Part shown: piece by piece, positions 28,476-36,835 of the stretch
How positions within the stretch are numbered: the first letter of the stretch is position 1
Layout: the number at the start of each line of letters is the position of its first letter
NCBI GenBank assembly: GCA_036399175.1
Contig: DASWNP010000061.1
Coordinates: forward strand, 1 to 64,000
DNA length: 64,000 nucleotides
Direction: 5' to 3'
Source of the DNA: DASWNP01 sp036399175
Lineage (GTDB): Bacteria; Acidobacteriota; Blastocatellia; Pyrinomonadales; Pyrinomonadaceae
Program-made: the position numbers and the translations under genes
Notes under the pieces: generated by a model
Told to the model about the DNA's origin: nothing
Seen by the model: only the letters and a program-made list of their open reading frames with translations
The model's database searches: none

Positions 28476-28525
28476 CACCCGAAGTCGCCCGCCAGCGCTC
28501 GCCGCAGGGTCGGCGACTTCAGGTG
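28476..28525 (+). other. Leader hairpin ahead of the VWFA gene
   Basis: cacccgaagtcgcc pairs with ggcgacttcaggtg with one mismatch, loop about 22 nt. There is no T-run, so it is probably a structured 5' leader element and not a terminator. Confidence 0.5.
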
Positions 28526-28596
28526 CTCAGCCGAGCCCATTTCAGACTTCATACTCCGTTGCGCTTTTCGTTAGCTGCAATCGCAAGGAGGGTTTT

Positions 28597-29709
28597 ATGA
28601 GAGCAGAGCGCCCCTACCGCCCAGCGTCCGCGCTTGTCTCCTGCATCACGTTCGTCCTTCTCGTTCTGGTCTGCCCGGAAGCCTCCGTCGCCCAATCGCA
28701 GCAGCCCGCCGAACAGCCCGTTCAATCCGCGCAAAAGAGCGCCCAGCCTTCGGGCGCTGCCACTACTTCGACCACTTCGACGCCGACGCGCCTGCCCGCC
28801 GTCGGCGCGACGGCTGAAGTTAGCGGGCCGCGTGTGCCGGGCAGCGCGCCGCCCGAGCAGGACGGCCCCGTCATCGTCAACGCAGACCTCGTCACCGTCA
28901 CCGTCACCGTCACCGACGCCTACGGTCGCTACGTCACCGGCCTCGGCAAAAACGCTTTCACCATCTTCGACGACAAAGAGGAGCAGCAAATCTCCTTCTT
29001 CAGCAACGACGATGCGCCCGTCAGCCTCGGCGTCGTCTTCGACGTGTCGAACTCGATGAGCGGCGAGAAGATTCTGCGCGCCCGCGAGGCGCTCTCGCGC
29101 TTCATCGAGACCAGCCATAACAACGACGAGTATTTTCTCATCGGCTTCAACACGCGCGCACAGCTTCTCTTAGACCGCACGCGCGACAGCAACGCCCTCC
29201 TGGACAAGCTGACCTTCGTCCAGACCAAAGGACGCACCGCGCTCTACGACGCCTGCTATCTCGGACTCGAAAAGGTGACGCGCGGCGCGCACCAGAAGCG
29301 CGCCGTCCTCCTTATCAGCGACGGGCAGGACAACAGCTCGCGCTACACCTTCAGCGAGCTGCGTCGGCTCCTCAAAGAGTCCGACGTGATTATTTACTCC
29401 ATCGGTATTCTCAACGGCCACGACGACACGACCAGCCTCGGCATGGGAGGCCGCGCCATCCTCGACGAACTGGCCGGAGTCTCCGGCGGCAAGTCGTTCT
29501 ATCCTTCGACCGCCGCCGAGATGAACGACACCTTCGAGAAGATAGCCCTTGAGCTGCGCAACCAGTACTCCATCGGCTACCGCCCGTCGAACTTCCAGAA
29601 CGACGGCAAATGGCACAAGCTCAAGGTCAAGATTAAAGCCCCGCGCGGTCTGCCCCGCCTTTTCTGGCGCAACAAAGAGGGCTACTACGCCGTCACCAAT
29701 CCGCGCTGA
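28597..29709 (+). CDS. Secreted VWFA-domain protein of the acidobacterial type
   Basis: 370 residues from ATG 28597, which has AAGGAGGG just upstream; an open frame from 28363 runs back through the promoter and is not used. A signal peptide (about 1-32) and a Gln/Ser/Thr-rich linker (33-90) precede an N-terminal beta region (VNADLVTVTVTVTDAYGRYV...FTIFDDKEEQ). The von Willebrand A domain has a D149-V-S-N-S-M-S MIDAS motif and a conserved tail (ELRNQYSIGYRPSN). Matches the acidobacterial VWFA-related family. Function unknown; possibly adhesion or metal-dependent protein binding. Confidence 0.85.
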   Translation: MRAERPYRPASALVSCITFVLLVLVCPEASVAQSQQPAEQPVQSAQKSAQPSGAATTSTTSTPTRLPAVGATAEVSGPRVPGSAPPEQDGPVIVNADLVTVTVTVTDAYGRYVTGLGKNAFTIFDDKEEQQISFFSNDDAPVSLGVVFDVSNSMSGEKILRAREALSRFIETSHNNDEYFLIGFNTRAQLLLDRTRDSNALLDKLTFVQTKGRTALYDACYLGLEKVTRGAHQKRAVLLISDGQDNSSRYTFSELRRLLKESDVIIYSIGILNGHDDTTSLGMGGRAILDELAGVSGGKSFYPSTAAEMNDTFEKIALELRNQYSIGYRPSNFQNDGKWHKLKVKIKAPRGLPRLFWRNKEGYYAVTNPR

Positions 29710-30128
29710 AGGCGAAGAGGTCAGAGGCTAGAGGTCAGCGAAAACCAAAAGCAAAAGCCAGGTCTGCGCCCTGCTTGTAGTAAACAGGCTCGAAGATTTG
29801 TTTTACTGCCCTCAAACCTCTGACTTCTGCTTTTCTGGCAACGCACGACCGGCGTCGGGGCATCTTTGATAGTGGCGCGCTACAGTAAGCTCGGGCGTGC
29901 CGGTCGAACGACAGAGGCTAAAGTTATTTGCCCCAGCCGCGCGAAGCCCTTCGTTGAAGGGTGGCTCGCCGAAGGAAAGCGCCCCGCTACTCCCCTCCCG
30001 CTCGACAGGCGCGAAGGGTTTTTAGCGGGGCGCTTGTGATTAAGGGTGATTGAGGGCTCTCCCCTCCGACACATGGAAGAGGCGCTCTTCCGTACCGCTT
30101 CACGACTCGACAGAGGATAAAACGTCTG
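29710..30128. other. 419-bp gap between two VWFA genes
   Basis: It holds a heptad palindrome (29716-29834) and a 13-bp perfect inverted repeat (aagcgccccgcta at 29977-29989 with tagcggggcgctt at 30023-30035). The second stem is not followed by a T-run. No gene seen. Confidence 0.6.
29716..29834. repeat. Heptad-repeat palindrome, 'aggtcag' family
   Basis: gaggtca gaggcta gaggtca against cctcaaacctctgacttctgc with a loop of about 65 nt. It follows the VWFA stop codon by 7 bp. Confidence 0.75.
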
Positions 30129-31436
30129 ATGCAGCACCACGCGGTTTGCCGAAACCACTCGCGCGCACGATTTCTCAACGCGCTCGCCGTCGCCTTCGCG
30201 CTCGTCGCTTCTTCCGCGCTCGTCGCGCCGACGGCTCGCGCCTCCCGGCCTCAGCAGTCTTCGACGGCGCAGCAGCCTGCCGCCGACGCGCGCCCGCGCC
30301 GCGTCCAGGGCACGGCGACGACTCCCGCGCCGACTCCCACGCCGCGCGCGACGACAACCACGACAACGACGACCACTACCACGACGACGCTGCCCGGACG
30401 CCCGACCCTCGCGCAGCCGACCCCGACGCCCTCCAAGGATGCCCCCGAGCTTCAAGACCCGAAGCAGTTGGAGCAGGAGGTTGACCCTGAGGAGGTCGTG
30501 CGCGTCGAGACCAATCTCATCAACCTGCACGTCCGCGTCATCGACCGCAACAACCGTCCGGTCAACGACGTGCGACAGGACGAGTTTCGCGTCCTTGAGA
30601 ACGGCGTGCCGCAGGCCATCGAGTTCTTCACCAGAGAAGAGGTGCCGATTAGCTACGGCCTCGTCGTCGATAACTCCGGCTCGATGCGCTCGCAGCTTCA
30701 GAAGGTCATCGACGCGGGTAAGACCATCGTCAACAGCAACAAGCCGGGCGACGAGACTTTCCTCGTCCGCTTCGTCGATAGCGACAAAATCGAGACCGTG
30801 CAGGATTTCACCTCCAGCCAGAACGACCTGCTCGACGCCCTCGACACGCTCTACACCGAAGGCGGGCAGACCGCCGTGCTCGACGCCGTCTATCTCTCGG
30901 CGGAGCGCGTCGGCCAGTACAGGAAGGGCGATCCCCTTCACGACCGCCGACGCCGCGCCCTCATCCTCGTCACCGACGGCGAAGACCGCGACAGCTACTA
31001 CAAACAAGACCAGCTCTTCAACGCCCTGCGCGAAAACGACGTGCAGATTTACGTCATCGGCTTCGTCGGCGAGCTAGATAAAGAGGGCAGCTTCATCCGC
31101 AAAAGCTCGCGCGACAAGGCCGTCGGTCTCATCAACCGTCTGGCGAAAGAGACGGGAGGCCGCGCCTTCTTCCCCACTTCGCTCTCCGAGCTTCCGCAGA
31201 TAGCCCAGGAGATTACGCGCGACATGCGCACGCAGTACGTCATCAGCTACAGGCCGACGGAGAAAGCGCGCCCCGGCGAATATCGCAATGTTCGCGTCGT
31301 GATTGCCGACGCTCCCGGCAGAGACAAGCGCATCGCCATCGCGCGCGGCGGCTACACCGGACAGGCCGAAGGCGGCGCGCGCCCCGCTCAACAGCCGCCC
31401 AAATCCGACCCCAACCCTTCTCTCCGCAGACCCTAG
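30129..31436 (+). CDS. Secreted VWFA-domain protein with poly-threonine linker
   Basis: 435 residues. A signal peptide (about 16-39, LAVAFALVASSALVAPTARA) and a Pro/Thr linker contain 13 consecutive threonines (75-87), encoded by mixed ACN codons. A beta region (VETNLINLHVRVIDRNNRPV) precedes the VWFA domain with D181-N-S-G-S-M MIDAS and TDGEDRDS, and the tail has TQYVISYRPTE. Paralogue of the genes at 28597 and 56123. Function unknown. Followed by a strong terminator. Confidence 0.85.
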   Translation: MQHHAVCRNHSRARFLNALAVAFALVASSALVAPTARASRPQQSSTAQQPAADARPRRVQGTATTPAPTPTPRATTTTTTTTTTTTTLPGRPTLAQPTPTPSKDAPELQDPKQLEQEVDPEEVVRVETNLINLHVRVIDRNNRPVNDVRQDEFRVLENGVPQAIEFFTREEVPISYGLVVDNSGSMRSQLQKVIDAGKTIVNSNKPGDETFLVRFVDSDKIETVQDFTSSQNDLLDALDTLYTEGGQTAVLDAVYLSAERVGQYRKGDPLHDRRRRALILVTDGEDRDSYYKQDQLFNALRENDVQIYVIGFVGELDKEGSFIRKSSRDKAVGLINRLAKETGGRAFFPTSLSELPQIAQEITRDMRTQYVISYRPTEKARPGEYRNVRVVIADAPGRDKRIAIARGGYTGQAEGGARPAQQPPKSDPNPSLRRP

Positions 31437-31460
31437 CGCGACGCCGCGCGACGCTTCGAC

Positions 31461-31556
31461 GCGAGAGAGAGCAGCGCCGAGACACACCGAGAGCGCGCAG
31501 AGGTTCTGTTCAAAACCTCTGCGCGCTCTCTCTGTATCTCGGCGCGCTCTCTCGCG
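31461..31556 (+). terminator. Long hairpin terminator after the VWFA gene
   Basis: Inner stem of 17 bp (31489-31505 with 31514-31530, gagagcgcgcagaggtt). Outer stem gcgagagagagcagcgccgaga with tctcggcgcgctctctcgc. It stands between convergent genes and could stop both. Confidence 0.75.
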
Positions 31557-31594
31557 TTAAAGCCTCGATTGCTCTAAAGGCTGGCCGTCGCCTT

Positions 31595-31936
31595 TCACTT
31601 CGGGGGCTGGACGGAAATCAGGTAGGCGATAAAGCAGATGAAGAGCAGGGCGACGGCGAGGATGACGAGCACTACCGGCTCGATTCCGAAGAGCATGTTC
31701 TTCTTCTTCTCCGTGCCTTCGAAAAGACTTTCGGGCAGGTGGAGCTTGCCCGCATCGAGGACTATCGAGCCGTCGTGGAACTTACCGTCGAGGTGCTGGT
31801 GGTCGCCGTTGCCGCCTGCCTGTGCTTTAGCGTCGGGCGTTTGAGTATGTCCGGCTTTCTCTTCCGGCGGCGCGAGGGCGGCGGCGTGCTCGGCCAATCG
31901 TTCACGGCGCGATTTTCTCTTCCTGCCTATCTTCAT
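31595..31936 (-). CDS. Small single-pass membrane protein coupled to CorA
   Basis: 113 residues from ATG 31936, which overlaps the CorA stop codon as ATGA. The N-terminus is basic (MKIGRKRKSRRERLAEH), the middle is His/Gly/Asp-rich, and a C-terminal helix (about 89-109, VVLVILAVALLFICFIAYLI) spans the membrane. I do not recognise the family. Translational coupling suggests a partner or regulator of the CorA channel; the His/Asp-rich part could bind divalent metal, which is inference. Confidence 0.65.
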   Translation of the reverse strand: MKIGRKRKSRRERLAEHAAALAPPEEKAGHTQTPDAKAQAGGNGDHQHLDGKFHDGSIVLDAGKLHLPESLFEGTEKKKNMLFGIEPVVLVILAVALLFICFIAYLISVQPPK

Positions 31937-32904
31937 AGCCACTCTATCTTTCTCATGTAGACGTAGATGCCGAGCCCGACGACCACCATCGACACCAGCG
32001 CGAAGATGTAGCCGTACTTCCACTTCAACTCCGGCATGATGTCGAAGTTCATGCCGTAGATTCCGGCAATCAGCGTCACGGACATCAGAATCGTGGCGAT
32101 GGAGGTGAGCCGCTTCATCACCATGTTCATGCGGTTGCCGGAGACGGAGAGGTATGCGTCCATCGTCGAGCCGAGCATGTCGCGCAGGGTGTCGATGGTA
32201 TCGGCGACGCGGATGATGTGGTCGAAGACATCCTGAAAATAGACGTGAGTGGCGCGCTCGAAGATGGGCTGCTCGCGCCTGAGCATGGTGTTGAACACGT
32301 CGCGCAGAGGCGTAATCGAGCGGCGCAGGTAGAGCAGTTGTTTCTTGATGCGGAAAATCTCCTGAATCGCTTCGGGCTGAAACTCTCCGAAAATCTGGTC
32401 TTCCAGCTCGTCCATGCGGTCGCTCAGGATGTCTAAGAGCGGCATGTAGTCATCGACGATGGCGTCGATGAGAAGATATGCGAGCAGCCCCGAGCCGTGC
32501 TCGGCGCGGTCAGACCATTCCTTCCAGAGACGGCTCGCCCTGCCGATAGCGCGGATGGGGCGGCTATGCACGGTGACGAGATAGTTCGCGCCGAGGAAGA
32601 TGTTCAGCTCGCGCAGCTCAAGGTCGTCCTTCGCCCCGACCAGTTCCGTCTCGTAGAGGACGATGAAGTAGTAGCCCGCGTACTCTTCGACCTTCGGACG
32701 CTGGTGCGCCTGCTGGCAATCCTCAATCGAGAGCGGATGAAAGCCGAACTCTTCGGCCAGTTGCAGGAAATCCTCGCCCGTCGGGTCGCTCACGTCAGCC
32801 CAGACGACGTTGTGTTTGTTGAGGCAATACTCGCTGATGTCGGCGGTCGGGAAATTGTCCTTGAAGGCTTTCGAGCTGCTGTCGAGACAGACGGTTGTAA
32901 TCAT
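31933..32904 (-). CDS. corA: CorA-type magnesium/cobalt channel
   Basis: 323 residues. A cytoplasmic alpha/beta funnel domain is followed by the long stalk helix and two C-terminal transmembrane helices. The signature Y-G-M-N-F lies at the end of the first helix (TLIAGIYGMNFDIMPE), in the pore mouth that selects hydrated Mg2+. Pentameric in the family. The basic C-terminus (MRKIEWL) is on the cytoplasmic side. Overlaps the small membrane gene by 4 bp. Confidence 0.95.
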   Translation of the reverse strand: MITTVCLDSSSKAFKDNFPTADISEYCLNKHNVVWADVSDPTGEDFLQLAEEFGFHPLSIEDCQQAHQRPKVEEYAGYYFIVLYETELVGAKDDLELRELNIFLGANYLVTVHSRPIRAIGRASRLWKEWSDRAEHGSGLLAYLLIDAIVDDYMPLLDILSDRMDELEDQIFGEFQPEAIQEIFRIKKQLLYLRRSITPLRDVFNTMLRREQPIFERATHVYFQDVFDHIIRVADTIDTLRDMLGSTMDAYLSVSGNRMNMVMKRLTSIATILMSVTLIAGIYGMNFDIMPELKWKYGYIFALVSMVVVGLGIYVYMRKIEWL

Positions 32905-33191
32905 GCGTCCCTCGCTTGGTGTTTAAGTCCGCTTACTTCTGAGACCGAAGTATACTTAGCCGGAGATAATTTGGAAGCCGTCGCCCGGTGTTTTATTCTC
33001 AAATCTGTCACCTTTTTCAAATTTGTATCCCGCCGCTCTCACTTCAACACATTTTCCGAACACTCTAATATCGCGCGCGCAAGCTCTTACATAACTATTA
33101 CGTTCAACTTCGCCGCGACTTGGTAGGATGGCTCAGGCGAAACATCAAAACAGGCGGCAGATTCTTTTTCAAAGCAGGGGAGAGGTGAGAC

Positions 33192-34076
33192 ATGCGCAAC
33201 GAAGCGTTGCTGGAACAAACGAAGTCGGGCATCAACTGGGTCACTACGACGATAGTGGTCACATTTCACATCGGCGCGCTGGCGTCGCTCTTCTTTTTCT
33301 CGTGGCAGGCAGTGGCCGCGACGCTTTTCCTCTGGTGGGTTTCCGGCAGCCTCGGCATCGGCATGGGCTTTCACCGTCTCCTGACGCATCGCGGCTTTCA
33401 GACGCCGAAGTGGGTCGAGTATTTCCTGACCATCTGCGGGACGCTGACGCTACAGGGCGGGCCGATTAACTGGGTGGCGACGCATCGCATTCACCACGCC
33501 TACGCCGATGCTGAAGGCGACCCGCACACGCCGCGCGACGGCAAGTGGTGGGCTCACATCGGCTGGATTATGTTCGGCACCGGACAGCAGTTTTCCACGC
33601 CCACGCTCGCACGCTTTGCGCCCGACCTGATGCGAGATAAATTCCACGTCTGGCTCAACCGTTTCTACTGGCTGCCGATTACGCTGCTCGGCGTCGTGCT
33701 CTTCGCCCTCGGCGGCTGGTCGCTGATGCTTTGGGGTGTCTTCCTGCGCACGGTCGGCGGCTGGCACATCACATGGTTCGTCAACTCCGTGACGCACGTC
33801 TGGGGCACGCGCCGCTTCGAGTCGCGCGACGATTCGACCAACAACTGGTGGGTCGCCGTGCTCAGCTTCGGCGAGGGCTGGCACAACAATCACCACGCGC
33901 ATCCTACTTCGGCGCGTCACGGCCTGCGCTGGTACGAAATCGACATGAACTGGTACGGCATCCGCACGCTGCAATTCCTCGGGCTGGCGAAGAATATCAA
34001 GGTCGTCACAGCGACCCAACCCGTTCGCCCGGCTTCCGACAAAGAATCGCCCGACGCGCTCTCACAGGCGGCTTGA
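33192..34076 (+). CDS. Acyl-CoA/acyl-lipid delta-9-type fatty-acid desaturase
   Basis: 294 residues. The three histidine boxes of membrane di-iron desaturases are present: H-R-L-L-T-H, H-R-I-H-H and H-N-N-H-H. Pairs of hydrophobic helices lie between boxes one and two and between two and three. It would introduce a double bond into saturated acyl chains at the inner membrane. ATG 33192 has GAGGTGAG just upstream. Followed by a terminator, then a sensor kinase/regulator pair that could respond to membrane state. Confidence 0.93.
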   Translation: MRNEALLEQTKSGINWVTTTIVVTFHIGALASLFFFSWQAVAATLFLWWVSGSLGIGMGFHRLLTHRGFQTPKWVEYFLTICGTLTLQGGPINWVATHRIHHAYADAEGDPHTPRDGKWWAHIGWIMFGTGQQFSTPTLARFAPDLMRDKFHVWLNRFYWLPITLLGVVLFALGGWSLMLWGVFLRTVGGWHITWFVNSVTHVWGTRRFESRDDSTNNWWVAVLSFGEGWHNNHHAHPTSARHGLRWYEIDMNWYGIRTLQFLGLAKNIKVVTATQPVRPASDKESPDALSQAA

Positions 34077-34107
34077 GCGCGACACCCGCTTCCACCTTCA
34101 GAATCGA

Positions 34108-34148
34108 GAAGCCCGCGAGGACGAGACGACTCGCGGGCTTCGCTTTTA
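34108..34148 (+). terminator. Rho-independent terminator after the desaturase
   Basis: gaagcccgcgag (34108-34119) pairs with ctcgcgggcttc (34130-34141), 10-nt loop, followed by gctttt. Confidence 0.85.
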
Positions 34149-34195
34149 GGCGAGGGAGGTTTCGCTTTTGGGTGAACGGCTCTGGTTAGCCTAAA

Positions 34196-35119
34196 ATGGT
34201 CGGAGTTATGCGTATCCGCACAAGGCGCAAGTCAATCGCCCTGATTATCACGCTCGGCGCGTGCATGGTGACGCTCGCCGTCGCGCTCAACGTGACGTGG
34301 GTTCTTCTGAACTGGCAGAAGGTGGCGCTGCTGGTTCTGGGCGTCACCTTCTTCGCCGTCATCATCACGGGGCTCGTCCTCAACACCGTCTTTCTCGTCC
34401 GCGAGATTCGGCGCAACGAGCAGCACGACAGCTTCATCAACGCCGTCACACACGAGCTGAAGACGCCGGTCACGACCATTCGCCTCTATATCGAAACGCT
34501 CAAGACGCGCGACGTGGAAGAGGCTCAGCGACGCGAGTTCTACGACGTGATGCTCGCAGACACCGACCGTCTTCTGCACACGGTCGAACAGGTTTTGCGC
34601 GCCGGTCGCGCAGGCCATCGTCGCCGCCCGATAAACAAGGCCATCATCGACCTCGGCGCGCTCGCCCAAGAGTGCGTCGATGCTTTCCGCGCCCGCTACA
34701 ATCTCGACTCGCAGGCCATGCGCTACGTCGAATCCTTAAACGGCGGCGGGCGCGCTCTTGTGCGCGGCGACATGGACGAGCTGCGCGCCGCCGTCTCCAA
34801 TCTCATCGACAACGCCGTGAAGTATTCAAACGAGGATGTGCAGGTCTCGGTCGAGGTCGGGACGATTGACGAGAGGAATGCTATCGTGCGCGTCTGCGAC
34901 AGGGGCGTCGGCATTCCGAGCGGTCAAATCAGGCGCATCTTCAAACGCTTCTACCGCGTGCCCGGGCGCGTGATGGCGCGCGTCAAGGGGACGGGGCTCG
35001 GGCTCTTCATCGTCCGCTCGGTCGTCAAAAAGCACGGCGGGCGCGTCTTCGCCGAGAGCGAGGGCGCGGGGCGCGGCAGCACGTTCACCATCCAGCTTCC
35101 GAGAATCACAGAGAAATGA
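34196..35119 (+). CDS. Sensor histidine kinase with two transmembrane helices
   Basis: 307 residues from 34196, or 303 from ATG 34208, which has CGGAG upstream. Two transmembrane helices (about 13-35 and 42-66) are joined by a very short loop, so there is no periplasmic sensor domain. HisKA has H-E-L-K-T-P (His86 counting from the first Met), and HATPase_c has the N box (NLIDNAVKYSN), G1 (DRGVGIP) and G2 (GTGLGLFIV). The stop overlaps the response-regulator start (ATGA). Signals are probably sensed in the membrane or cytoplasm. Confidence 0.9.
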   Translation: MVGVMRIRTRRKSIALIITLGACMVTLAVALNVTWVLLNWQKVALLVLGVTFFAVIITGLVLNTVFLVREIRRNEQHDSFINAVTHELKTPVTTIRLYIETLKTRDVEEAQRREFYDVMLADTDRLLHTVEQVLRAGRAGHRRRPINKAIIDLGALAQECVDAFRARYNLDSQAMRYVESLNGGGRALVRGDMDELRAAVSNLIDNAVKYSNEDVQVSVEVGTIDERNAIVRVCDRGVGIPSGQIRRIFKRFYRVPGRVMARVKGTGLGLFIVRSVVKKHGGRVFAESEGAGRGSTFTIQLPRITEK

Positions 35120-35937
35120 GCGCTGTTTTGATTGTCGAGGACGAGAAGCCTCTGGCCGACGGCCTGCGCTTCAACCTGCAAGCCGAAGGCTACACGGTCG
35201 AGGCCGTCGGCGACGGCGAAGCGGCGCTCGCTCTTCTGCTCGACGCACAGAAGAGATTCGACGCCGTCGTGCTCGACGTGATGCTTCCGGGCGAGCATGA
35301 CGGCTTCGCCGTCGTCTCGGAGTTGCGCCGTTCGGGTCAGTTCATCCCCGTCCTGATGCTGACGGCGCGCGCCCACCCGGAAGACGTGCTGCGCGGCTTC
35401 GAGGCGGGCGCGGACGATTACCTGCCCAAGCCCTTCGAGCTTTCGATTCTCATCGCGCGCCTCAACGGCCTTCTGCGTCGGCGCGAATGGCTGCGCCGCG
35501 ACAGCTCGACGAGCGAGCCTGCCGCGACGGCAAACGCCGATTCGCACGGCGAGCACGGCGGCGACGGCGGCGACGCTCACGCCGCGTCCTCTCGCCCGTC
35601 GCGCGAGATTGCCGCCGCGTCGCCGAGCGAAACTTTCGTCTTCGACGGAAAGAGCATCGACTTCGGCGCGCTTGAGCTTCGCATCGGCGAGCGAGTCGTG
35701 CGACTCACGTTGATGGAGGTCGAGCTTCTGCGCTACCTGATTCGCCACGAGGGGCGCGTCGTCTCGCGCAAGGCGATGCTCGAAGATGTGTGGGGCCTGC
35801 ACGAAGACACCGACACGCGCGCCATCGACAACTTCATCGTGCGTCTTCGCAAGTACATCGAAGACGAGCCCTCCCGCCCGCGACACCTCCTCACCGTGCG
35901 CGGCGTCGGCTACCGCTTCATCGCCGCGCCGGAATAA
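35116..35937 (+). CDS. OmpR/PhoB-family response regulator
   Basis: 273 residues. The receiver domain has acidic pocket E8-D9, phospho-acceptor D54 (VVLDVMLPG) and K in LPKPFE. The winged-helix DNA-binding domain (about 170-270) has LTLMEVELLRYLIRHEGRVVSR and LRKYIEDEPSRPRHLLTVRGVGYRF. The linker between them (about 125-165) is longer than usual and His/Gly/Asp-rich (HGEHGGDGGDAHA). Overlaps the kinase gene by 4 bp. Confidence 0.93.
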   Translation: MSAVLIVEDEKPLADGLRFNLQAEGYTVEAVGDGEAALALLLDAQKRFDAVVLDVMLPGEHDGFAVVSELRRSGQFIPVLMLTARAHPEDVLRGFEAGADDYLPKPFELSILIARLNGLLRRREWLRRDSSTSEPAATANADSHGEHGGDGGDAHAASSRPSREIAAASPSETFVFDGKSIDFGALELRIGERVVRLTLMEVELLRYLIRHEGRVVSRKAMLEDVWGLHEDTDTRAIDNFIVRLRKYIEDEPSRPRHLLTVRGVGYRFIAAPE

Positions 35938-36021
35938 GGCAAAGGGAAAAGGCAAAAGGAAAAAGTTAAGATGGCAACTGATGCTTTCTTACTTTTGCCC
36001 TTTGCCTTTTTACTTTTGCCT
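35936..36021. repeat. Heptad-repeat palindrome, 'aaaaggc' family
   Basis: aaggcaaagggaaaaggcaa... against ...gccctttgcctttttac. It begins inside the response-regulator stop codon and lies between that gene and the convergent BMC shell gene. Confidence 0.8.
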
Positions 36022-36056
36022 TGCTGCTGCGTCGTTCCTCTTTTTTGTCTCAGGCG

Positions 36057-36380
36057 CTAATCCTTCGCTCTCACCGAGCCGCTAATCTTCTTGCGCGTCG
36101 TCTCGCCGGTCTTGAGCACGGGGATTCCTTTATCCACATCCGCGTGCGGTCGCGGGATGACGTGTGTGGCGACGACCTCGCCGACGCGACTCGCCGCCGC
36201 CGCGCCCGCATCGACCGCCGACCTGACAGCCGCCACGTCCCCGCGCACAATCGCCGTCACCAGCCCCGCATCTATCTTTTCGTAGCCGACCAGTTCGACG
36301 TTCGCGGACTTCACCATCGCATCCGCCGCCTCAATCATCGCCACGAGCCCCCTGCATTCCACCATTCCGAGTGCTTCCAT
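36057..36380 (-). CDS. Bacterial microcompartment hexameric shell protein (BMC-H)
   Basis: 107 residues, one BMC domain (MEALGMVECRGLVAMIEAAD, VRGDVAAVRSAVDAGA, VGEVVATHVIPRPH) plus a short basic tail. Such proteins form the hexagonal tiles of the protein shell (PduA/EutM/CcmK type). It lies at the distal end of the BMC locus, separated from the rest by the AT-rich HEPN pair and the UPF0210 gene. ATG is preceded by GGGAG. About 60 % identical by eye to the other BMC-H at 43184 in the core domain. Confidence 0.95.
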   Translation of the reverse strand: MEALGMVECRGLVAMIEAADAMVKSANVELVGYEKIDAGLVTAIVRGDVAAVRSAVDAGAAAASRVGEVVATHVIPRPHADVDKGIPVLKTGETTRKKISGSVRAKD

Positions 36381-36418
36381 AATCTCCCTACCTGCTAAGA
36401 TTTCAATCTTCTCTTCAC

Positions 36419-36835
36419 TTAACTCCCCCTATTCGGAGAAAGCCGGTATATGTATAAATCTACGAGCTGGCCATCAACTATGCAGCGATTGAGTTGAGTG
36501 TTCATTAGCTCTTTTTTACATTTAATCGCTGATATGAGCGATTTGTAGAAACTGTATTTAGGACCTAAGACGCTAATAAAGCCGAATCCTAATCTTGACC
36601 TAAGCTTTGGCTCGGCATCAAGTAATTCATATACCAAGCTATAAAACTTAAGCGGGCCTTTACTTTCCACTTGCGGAGAAACAAACTCTAAACGCCAAGT
36701 TCCAACCTCTGGATTAAAAATCCAGTATGCGGCTATAACGTCTGCTTTAGCCATATCTAAACGCCGCAACAGATTTTCGCCTACATTAATCTCTTCTGAA
36801 GAGAGTTCTCCTTTTACCAATACTTCTTCAACCAT
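36419..36835 (-). CDS. Unknown AT-rich protein paired with a HEPN protein
   Basis: 138 residues. I do not recognise the family. It has an acidic N-terminus (MVEEVLVKGELSSEEI), a mixed alpha/beta profile and no signal or membrane segment. Its base composition is clearly more AT-rich than that of neighbours, and it overlaps the HEPN gene by 22 bp, so the two were acquired and are translated together. A toxin-antitoxin or nucleotidyltransferase-associated role is possible from the pairing, but I see no MNT (GSxxxGxxxxxSDxD) motif. Confidence 0.7.
   Translation of the reverse strand: MVEEVLVKGELSSEEINVGENLLRRLDMAKADVIAAYWIFNPEVGTWRLEFVSPQVESKGPLKFYSLVYELLDAEPKLRSRLGFGFISVLGPKYSFYKSLISAIKCKKELMNTQLNRCIVDGQLVDLYIYRLSPNRGS

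Larger units (their letters stand above)
28145..28596. other. Divergent intergenic region with two palindromes, a promoter and a leader hairpin
   Basis: 452 bp between the divergently transcribed GspF/PilC and VWFA genes. It contains an octad palindrome (28155-28205), a heptad palindrome (28292-28370), a plausible sigma-70 promoter (28386-28414) and a leader hairpin (28476-28525) ahead of the strong AAGGAGG at about 28584. Confidence 0.7.

Noticed and set aside
29977..30035. 13-bp inverted repeat as a rho-independent terminator
   Set aside because: The stem is perfect but the loop is 33 nt and no T-run follows; left as an unassigned structured element.
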